From positions 1 to 50,197 of the forward strand of contig JAFMDL010000010.1 in NCBI GenBank assembly GCA_017857255.1: 50,197 nucleotides of DNA. Direction: 5' to 3'. A program made the translations under genes and the position numbers. The notes beneath the pieces were generated by a model, which was not told where the DNA came from, did not search any database, and was given only the letters and a program-made list of their open reading frames with translations. Shown here piece by piece: positions 42,576 to 50,197 of this stretch. The stretch's first letter is position 1. Every line of letters starts with the position of its first letter. This DNA comes from Puniceicoccaceae bacterium (lineage in GTDB: Bacteria > Verrucomicrobiota > Verrucomicrobiia > Opitutales > Coraliomargaritaceae).

Positions 42576-45500
42576 ATGAAGAACTCTGAATTCTCAGGCC
42601 CACGTTACTGGAAAAGCCTCGACGACCTAGCGGAAACTCCCGCTTTTAAGGATTGGATCGAGCGTGAATTCCCTGCTGGCGCTTCCGATATGGAAGGTGT
42701 CAACCGTCGCCATTTCATGAAGGTCATGGCTGCCTCCTTTGGTCTTGCTGGCCTTGGCATGTCCGGTTGCCGTCGTCCGGAACAAAATATCCTCCCTTAT
42801 TCCAAACAGCCTGAGAATGTGATTCCAGGTGTGCCGGTCTATTACACGTCTTCAATGCCGAGCGCGCGTGATAATGTGCCAGTGATCGTAGAGACCCACA
42901 CAGGTCGTCCAACTAAGATCGAGGGTAACCCAAGCTTTGAGCCATATGGCGGCGCTACTACTGTCTACACGCAGGCAAGTATTCTGGATCTATATGATCC
43001 TGATCGTGCAACGAAGAGTAAAGCCAGCGGAGCCACACTTTCGCCAGCTGCGGTGCGTGATCGTCTCGATGCGCTTCGCCAAGCACACGCAGCAAACCAA
43101 GGCGCAGACCTGGTCTTCCTTGCAGAGCCGAGCACCTCGCCGAGCCGTGCGAAGTTGGTTAAACAAATCAAGCAGGTTTTTCCGAAAACAACTTGGGCCG
43201 AGAACACGCCGATTGATCAAAGCACCTCCGAGCAAGCCGCTCAGGCGGTTTTCGGCCAGTCGCTTCGTTCATTGCCAGAGTTTACCAAAGCTAAGCGCGT
43301 ACTTGCGCTGGATGCTGAGTTCCTAATGAATGCGGATGGCTCGCTGAGCCAAGCGCGTGATTTCACTAAGACTCGCAAGGTCAAAGATTCCAAGGACGCA
43401 AAGAAAATGAGCCGTCTCTATTCTGTAGAGAGCACATTGACTTCGACTGGCTCGATGGCCGATCACCGTCTACGTCTTAGCTCTAGCCAAATGGGAGCAT
43501 TTATTGCGCAAGTTGGTGCTGCAGTGCTGAATAAAAAGCATGTAGTTGGTCCATTGGCTGCTGAGCTTGCCAAAATTGGTGGATCTCTTAAAGTAAATGC
43601 CCAATGGGTCGACGCTTGTGCGACTGACCTGGTTGAAAATGCGGGTCACTCGATCATTATCGCAGGGGAGCATCTACCGAAGTCGGTACATGCGATCGTC
43701 ATCGCGATCAACGAAGTGCTTTCCGCTCCGATTAATTACGTTGCAGTGCCTGCTGCAGAGCAGGGTATCGCAGCCGCGGTGGCGCGCCTGAACAAGGGTA
43801 CAGTTGAGACTTTGGTAATCCTTGGTGGTAACCCAGTCTATGACGCCCCGATCGATCTTGATTGGGCCGCAGCCCAAGCGCAAGTAACTGAGAGTATCTA
43901 CATCGGTGGTTCCGAGAACGAGACTTCTGAAGCTGCTAGCCTCTTCATTGCACGCTCTCACTACCTTGAAACATGGGGTGATGGTCGTACATTCGACGGT
44001 ACGCTGGTGCCAGTGCAGCCAATGATCGAGCCGTTATTTGAGACATTCAATGAGCTTGAAATCCTTGCGCGCCTTGCTGGGGAGTCTGTCACGGACGGCT
44101 ACTCCATCGCTCAAGCGACATTCGCTGAGCTCGGTGGCAGTGATTTTAACAAGTTCCTAAGCGATGGCGTGTTGGACGGTTCCGCTTATAACCGCGCATC
44201 GCCAGTGCTCGACTACTTTCAGGTTGCATCTGTAATTAAGTCGGACGAGCTGAAGGCATTTGAACTCAGTGCGGATCAGTTGGAAGTACGTTTCGCCCCA
44301 AGCTCGCATACATATGACGGACGTTTTGCGAATAATGGTTGGATGATGGAGTGCCCGGATCCGATTACCAAGTTGACTTGGGATAATGCGATTCAGATCA
44401 GCCCATCACTTGCGCGTGAACTCGAGAGTACGCAAGGCATACAGATTTTCCCAAGTAAGAAGCCGATGAACAAGAAGAGTGACTTCTTCGAAGGGGCTAA
44501 GGGGACGCTGCAAACCAACAAGGCGAATTTCCGTCGTGGTAAGGAAGACGCAGTGGTGGTTGAGTTGACAGTCAATGGCGTTACGATCGAAGCGCCAATT
44601 CACGTCGTACCTGGTCTTGCCAATTACACTGTGGTGTTACCACTCGGTATGGGCCGTAAAGTAGTCGGCCGTGTGGGTCAAGGTGTTGGGTTTGATGCCT
44701 ATGCAGTTCGTACTTCTAGTAGTCTCGGTTGCGCTCTAGGCGCATCGATCAAACTCACTGAGAAGACTTTTTTCCTCGCGAACACCCAAGAACACTGGTC
44801 GATGGAAGGCCGTGCACTGGTGCGGGAGAACACTGCTACCGGCTATTCAAAGAAGCCCGACTTCGTAAATAAGGTGGGTGTGGAGTCACATGCTCCGTTG
44901 AATTACGGAAAAGATGCGGATAAGTCGCTGCAGGAGCAGTCGTTGAACCAGTACCGCGGTAATTCTGCCTACGAACATATTTCGTTCTCCAAGCCGGCAC
45001 CTAACGTCAAGGTCTGGAAAGGCAACGAGGATAAGTTTCCCGTACCACAGCAATGGGGGATGGCAATTGATATGAATAGCTGCATCGGTTGTTCTGCTTG
45101 CGTGGTTGCCTGTCAAAGTGAGAACAATGTGCCGATCGTCGGTAAGGATCAGGTCCTGCGTGGCCGTGAAATGCACTGGATGCGTATCGATCGTTATTTC
45201 TCAGCGGAACAGTACGACCAAACTGAAGTGCCCGATGATGTGCAAGTGTCTTACATGGGCATGATGTGTCAGCACTGTGAGAATGCGCCGTGTGAGCAAG
45301 TTTGCCCAGTCAATGCGACGGTACACGACACTTCTGGTCTCAACACGATGGCGTATAATCGCTGCGTGGGTACTCGCTACTGCGCGAACAACTGTCCTTA
45401 CAAGGTCCGTCGCTTTAACTTCCTCGACTGGAACAAGCGCCAGATCGGTGAATTCTATAAGGGTCCACTCGGCCCAGTTGACGAGCCTGAGCTGGAAAAG

Positions 45501-45950
45501 ATGAATGCGAATCCAAATGTCACAGTGCGTATGCGCGGTGTAATGGAGAAGTGCACCTTCTGCACGCAGCGTATCGAATCTGCTAAGATCGAGCAAAAAC
45601 GCCTCGCTGGCGCTTCCGATAATATTCGTATCGCCGATGGTAACATCAAAGTCGCTTGCCAACAGGTCTGCCCAACAGATGCGATTACCTTCGGTGATAT
45701 CTCCGACGCGGATTCTGAAGTATCGAAGATGAAGGCCAATGATCGGAATTACTCTGTATTGGGCTATCTCAATGCGCGTCCACGTACTACCTATCTTGCC
45801 CGTCTGCGTAATCCGAATCCAGAGATGCCGGATACCTATGAAAAACCATACGCGTATGCTCAATACGACGAGCGCTACGGACATGGTAGCCATGGCAGTC
45901 ACGCAGACGATCACTCCTCTCACTCAGAAGACGCGCCTGCCGCTCACTAA
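42576..45950 (+). CDS. actB: Alternative complex III subunit ActB, molybdopterin-oxidoreductase-like plus 4Fe-4S ferredoxin fusion
   Basis: 1124 residues, the usual size for the fused ActB. A Tat-like signal lies unusually far in ([20 protein letters not shown], ~48-67) after a ~45-residue leader, as is normal in this family. Residues ~70-800 resemble the molybdopterin oxidoreductase fold, though the family binds no Mo cofactor. Cysteine groups for the iron-sulfur clusters start at about C836 ([11 protein letters not shown]), C898 ([13 protein letters not shown]), C930 ([11 protein letters not shown]), C993 (CTFC) and C1028 (CQQVC). The tail is rich in His and Ser ([18 protein letters not shown]). 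It relays electrons from quinol to the heme subunits. Confidence 0.96.
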   Translation: MKNSEFSGPRYWKSLDDLAETPAFKDWIEREFPAGASDMEGVNRRHFMKVMAASFGLAGLGMSGCRRPEQNILPYSKQPENVIPGVPVYYTSSMPSARDNVPVIVETHTGRPTKIEGNPSFEPYGGATTVYTQASILDLYDPDRATKSKASGATLSPAAVRDRLDALRQAHAANQGADLVFLAEPSTSPSRAKLVKQIKQVFPKTTWAENTPIDQSTSEQAAQAVFGQSLRSLPEFTKAKRVLALDAEFLMNADGSLSQARDFTKTRKVKDSKDAKKMSRLYSVESTLTSTGSMADHRLRLSSSQMGAFIAQVGAAVLNKKHVVGPLAAELAKIGGSLKVNAQWVDACATDLVENAGHSIIIAGEHLPKSVHAIVIAINEVLSAPINYVAVPAAEQGIAAAVARLNKGTVETLVILGGNPVYDAPIDLDWAAAQAQVTESIYIGGSENETSEAASLFIARSHYLETWGDGRTFDGTLVPVQPMIEPLFETFNELEILARLAGESVTDGYSIAQATFAELGGSDFNKFLSDGVLDGSAYNRASPVLDYFQVASVIKSDELKAFELSADQLEVRFAPSSHTYDGRFANNGWMMECPDPITKLTWDNAIQISPSLARELESTQGIQIFPSKKPMNKKSDFFEGAKGTLQTNKANFRRGKEDAVVVELTVNGVTIEAPIHVVPGLANYTVVLPLGMGRKVVGRVGQGVGFDAYAVRTSSSLGCALGASIKLTEKTFFLANTQEHWSMEGRALVRENTATGYSKKPDFVNKVGVESHAPLNYGKDADKSLQEQSLNQYRGNSAYEHISFSKPAPNVKVWKGNEDKFPVPQQWGMAIDMNSCIGCSACVVACQSENNVPIVGKDQVLRGREMHWMRIDRYFSAEQYDQTEVPDDVQVSYMGMMCQHCENAPCEQVCPVNATVHDTSGLNTMAYNRCVGTRYCANNCPYKVRRFNFLDWNKRQIGEFYKGPLGPVDEPELEKMNANPNVTVRMRGVMEKCTFCTQRIESAKIEQKRLAGASDNIRIADGNIKVACQQVCPTDAITFGDISDADSEVSKMKANDRNYSVLGYLNARPRTTYLARLRNPNPEMPDTYEKPYAYAQYDERYGHGSHGSHADDHSSHSEDAPAAH

Positions 45951-45974
45951 TTTCTAACTTGCGAACCTATAAAA

Positions 45975-47485
<1,511 letters not shown>

Positions 47486-47486
<1 letters not shown>

Positions 47487-48016
47487 TGTCTGAAACACAC
47501 GGAATTATCGCTACCTTCCCAGATACACCTGCTTTCTTCCACGCGGCAGAAAAGGTGAGGGACGCTGGTTACAAAAAATGGGACACGTATTCATCGTTCC
47601 CAGTTCATGGAATGCCTGCTGCGCAAGGCCAGCCGCGCTCTAAGGTGCCTGTATTTACCTTTTTCGGTGGTATCAGCGGCTTTTCACTGGGCTTGTTCAT
47701 TGTTTGGTTTATGAATGCCTATGAATACCCACTGATCGTCGGCGGTCAGCCGTACTTCAGCCCGGTGTTCCCATTCCCGATTATGTATGAGTTAACCATC
47801 TTGCTGTCTGCATTTGGTACACTCGGGGGTATGTTTATCACAAATCTCCTGCCGCAGCACTATAACCCACTTTTCAATAACGAAAAATTCCTGGAGGTAT
47901 CCGGAGATCGTCTTGTCATCGCAATTGAAGCGCGTGACTCTAAGTACGATGCCGTTGCCACACGTCAGTTTCTAGAAGAAATTGGCGGAACCGATATCGA
48001 GGAGGTCTCAGCGTAG
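47486..48016 (+). CDS. actD: Alternative complex III subunit ActD (DUF3341)
   Basis: 176 residues. A soluble N-terminal ferredoxin-like part ([20 protein letters not shown], then [10 protein letters not shown]) leads into two membrane helices ([20 protein letters not shown] and [20 protein letters not shown]). The layout is diagnostic for DUF3341/ActD. It has no cofactor motif and helps pack the ActC/ActF core. A ribosome site AGGAGG lies inside the end of actC. Confidence 0.94.
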
Positions 48017-48025
48017 GACATCATC

Positions 48026-48679
48026 ATGCGTATCTTTCTAGCACTTTATGTTTTTACTGTCGTAGCGGCGGTGTCGATTCTCGGCTTCCGCGGTTCTATC
48101 AGTACAAAGCCGCCACTCGAAGTCTTTCCGGACATGGATCGCCAAGCGCGCTACAAGCCGCAGGCTGAAAACGAGTTTTTCGCCGATGGTCGGAATGACC
48201 GACCCGTACCAGCCAATACCGTGGCTCGTGGTAACTACTTCAATCAAGCAGAGGTGTTCTCTGCAGGATTTGAAGATCACGCGCTCGGTGACACCGTCCT
48301 CAACGATGGTAAAGATGGCGCAGGTAATTTCGTTAAGACCCTGCCACTGGAGGTCAGTCACGCGCTGATGGCAGAAGGTAAAGAGAAGTATGATATCTTC
48401 TGTACGGTCTGTCATGGAGCCGCGGGTGATGGCAACGGTGTGACCAAGCCTTATGGCGTGCTCGCTGCCAGCTATCACGATGATCGCCTACGTTCGGTCG
48501 AAGATGGCTACATTTTCGATGTGATCAAAAACGGCAAAGGCCTCATGCTGCCATTAAATGATCGTATTTCACCTGAAGAAGGTTGGGCGATTGTCCTTTA
48601 TGTTCGAGCCCTTCAACGCTCACAAAACGCAGACGCTAAGGAGCTTTCCGCAGCACAACGCACAGAGTTAGGATTTTAA
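48026..48679 (+). CDS. actE: Alternative complex III subunit ActE, monoheme cytochrome c
   Basis: 217 residues. An N-terminal signal or anchor (FLALYVFTVVAAVSILGF) precedes a single heme site CTVCH at 126-130. Candidate distal Met lies in KGLMLPLNDRIS. The family's PPLEVFPDMDRQARYKPQ stretch follows the signal. It is the periplasmic electron exit of the complex, delivering to a soluble cytochrome or directly to the oxidase. It starts 9 bases after actD and ends 4 bases before actF. Confidence 0.95.
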   Translation: MRIFLALYVFTVVAAVSILGFRGSISTKPPLEVFPDMDRQARYKPQAENEFFADGRNDRPVPANTVARGNYFNQAEVFSAGFEDHALGDTVLNDGKDGAGNFVKTLPLEVSHALMAEGKEKYDIFCTVCHGAAGDGNGVTKPYGVLAASYHDDRLRSVEDGYIFDVIKNGKGLMLPLNDRISPEEGWAIVLYVRALQRSQNADAKELSAAQRTELGF

Positions 48680-48683
48680 TACT

Positions 48684-49958
48684 ATGAGTTCGGACGCATA
48701 TCACGCTCAAGCCAACAAAGTAGGCAGCATTGCCCTCATTATTGGTCTCATCTTCACCGCAATCGCAGCATTCGGCTTATTCCAAGGTTGGACTACAGGT
48801 GACGCTCGCCCATTCATGGGTTGGTTGCTCGGCCTCGGCTTCTGGATGTCCATTGCTATTGGCATGACCTTCCTGACACTGATCTGGTATGTCTTCTACG
48901 CACGCTGGCCGGTGATCATTCGCCGTCAATGTGAACATGGCATGGCAGTCTTCCCATGGTTACTACTGTTGTTCTTGCCACTCTTAGCGATCCCATTTTT
49001 TCACGAAAACCCCGGTCTATTGTGGAAGTGGATGAACGGGCTCAATGAATTGCCGGGACATGGCACTGTCGGTGAGGATGCAATCGCTCTTTGGAAGCAG
49101 CCCTATCTCAATATCGAATTTTTCGCAATTCGTGCAGTGGCAATCTTTGGCGTTTTTATCATCATTACCAGCCTCCTGCGTAAGTGGTCGTTCGACACCG
49201 ACAAGACTGGCGATATTAACAACACGACTAAAGCGCATGCGCTCTCTGCGGTTGGATTATTCCTCTGCGCAATTGCGATGACACTCGGCGCGATCGACTG
49301 GTTCAAATCACTCGAATACCACTGGTTTTCGACTATGTACGGGGTATGGTTCTTTGCTGCGTGTATCCGCGCGGCCTTAGCGACGCTGATTATTCTTACC
49401 GTAATTCTTGCGGCGAAAGGCTATCTCAAGGGTATCCTCAAACAGGCACACCGCTATGACATTAGTTGCATGATGCTGGCATTCACGATCTTCTGGGCGT
49501 ACATCAGTTTCTCTCAGTACTTCCTGATCTACAGTGCCAATATTCCTGAAGAAACTTTCTGGTACAATATCCGTGAGAAGAATTTCGACGGCACTTCGAA
49601 CTCATGGTGGGGGATCAGCATGGCGCTAGTTTTTGGTCACTTCCTGACCCCGTTCTTATGCCTACTTTGGTATAAAACCAAGGTGGTGGTGTGGCGCACG
49701 GTCGCGATCTCAGTGTGGATCCTCACATTCCACATCATCGACCTTTACTGGAACATCATTCCTGGTAAGTTGGTGAACCCTGATGCTCATGCTGCAGGCT
49801 ACTTAGTACGTCAGTTTTCTGTAAACTGGGTGGATGTCACATCGCTGATTGGTATTGGTGGCATCTGTATCTGGGCATTTTGCCGAAGCACAAAGAAGGC
49901 CGAGCCGATTCCGGTTCGTGACCCTAATATCGTACTTTCTATCAACTACTCGGAGTAA
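48684..49958 (+). CDS. actF: Alternative complex III subunit ActF, second NrfD-like membrane protein
   Basis: 424 residues with about ten membrane helices; segments such as RPFMGWLLGLGFWMSIAIG and WYVFYARWPVIIRRQCEHG are typical of ActF. It is paralogous to ActC and probably takes part in proton transfer across the membrane. Its C-terminus (VRDPNIVLSINYSE) is cytoplasmic. The gene follows actE by 4 bases. Confidence 0.95.
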   Translation: MSSDAYHAQANKVGSIALIIGLIFTAIAAFGLFQGWTTGDARPFMGWLLGLGFWMSIAIGMTFLTLIWYVFYARWPVIIRRQCEHGMAVFPWLLLLFLPLLAIPFFHENPGLLWKWMNGLNELPGHGTVGEDAIALWKQPYLNIEFFAIRAVAIFGVFIIITSLLRKWSFDTDKTGDINNTTKAHALSAVGLFLCAIAMTLGAIDWFKSLEYHWFSTMYGVWFFAACIRAALATLIILTVILAAKGYLKGILKQAHRYDISCMMLAFTIFWAYISFSQYFLIYSANIPEETFWYNIREKNFDGTSNSWWGISMALVFGHFLTPFLCLLWYKTKVVVWRTVAISVWILTFHIIDLYWNIIPGKLVNPDAHAAGYLVRQFSVNWVDVTSLIGIGGICIWAFCRSTKKAEPIPVRDPNIVLSINYSE

Positions 49959-49964
49959 TTTAAG

Positions 49965-50197
49965 ATGTCTCAAACAGAATTATCCAAGAGCACTCGATTG
50001 CTCTCTTTTACTGGAATCGTCGTTGCGCTTCTTGCGTTCGTAATGATTTTATTTGTTGCTGATTTGCCCAGCGGTTCGACTCCTGTGGATCAGGCAGTAA
50101 ATGAGGCCCGCCAAGCGAAGGCGGATGAAGCGCGCGTAGCGAGCCTTGCTAAGCTAACTGGCTACGAAGTTATCAATGCGGACGCTGGCATTGTACG
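49965..50197 (+). CDS. Small single-pass membrane protein after actF, 3' partial
   Basis: The first 77 residues are visible before the window ends. One membrane helix (LLSFTGIVVALLAFVMILFV) is followed by a charged helical stretch, and the visible end reads AKLTGYEVINADAGIVR. The pattern Y-x-x-[IVD]-x-x-D/A-G-[IV]-V resembles the small protein often found between complex III genes and cox genes, where it usually continues with an IPID-type motif. It starts 6 bases after actF and is surely in the operon. SCO/cox genes would be expected next (not visible). Confidence 0.7.
   Translation, partial: MSQTELSKSTRLLSFTGIVVALLAFVMILFVADLPSGSTPVDQAVNEARQAKADEARVASLAKLTGYEVINADAGIV

Noticed and set aside
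45201-45923. 240-codon open frame on the minus strand opposite actB
   Set aside because: It lies fully inside a firmly assigned ActB region with cysteine clusters on the plus strand; its translation is low-complexity I/V/R/H-rich and has no domain.

Overview
The window looks like chromosomal DNA of a Verrucomicrobiota bacterium, most likely a marine Opitutae/Puniceicoccales-type lineage (Coraliomargarita/Lentimonas-like). This is inferred from gene content, not from a marker gene. The clues are a complete alternative complex III operon, a sugar-catabolism cluster of Gfo/Idh/MocA, DUF1080 and ThuA proteins, and giant secreted proteins ending in C-terminal modules typical of the PVC group. No rRNA, tRNA, CRISPR array, transposase or integrase was seen.

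Layout. (1) 1-9222, plus strand: a tightly spaced carbohydrate operon. It encodes an AraC/PAS regulator (cut by the window edge), an MFS permease, two Gfo/Idh/MocA oxidoreductases, a secreted ankyrin protein, a xylose-isomerase-like TIM-barrel protein, a ThuA+DUF1080 fusion and a second DUF1080 protein. Together they fit oxidative (3-keto-glycoside) sugar degradation, with one cytoplasmic and one exported oxidoreductase. (2) 9471-10910: an RhlE-type DEAD-box helicase. (3) 10981-11637, minus strand: a lone HEPN-domain probable RNase. (4) 11638-12418: AT-rich non-coding DNA containing a decayed copy of the first ~34 codons of mazG. (5) 12419-38564: a single-strand run of six genes (~26 kb) with almost no gaps. 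Five encode predicted secreted proteins (365, 793, 2823, ~871 and 3508 aa) and one encodes a parvulin-type lipoprotein foldase. The run looks like one transcription unit for a giant cell-surface assembly of unknown function. (6) 38565-39218: apparently non-coding or decayed DNA. (7) 39219-41294: intact mazG, a YgjP-like metallopeptidase and a small membrane protein. (8) 41674-end: a Tat-like small protein followed by actA-actF and the start of a further small membrane protein. Complex III is a quinol oxidoreductase that replaces cytochrome bc1 and passes electrons to cytochrome c or an oxidase.

Most notable: the giant-protein block lies between an ungapped, stop-ridden mazG 5' relic on the left and the intact mazG on the right, as if the block entered (or was duplicated into) the mazG locus. 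Inside the block, a roughly 60-residue HGLxxGD module occurs six times in two different proteins, and the 2823-aa protein has a C-terminal third whose layout recalls TcA-type toxin subunits. The six-gene set with its own parvulin is the best candidate here for an undescribed system.
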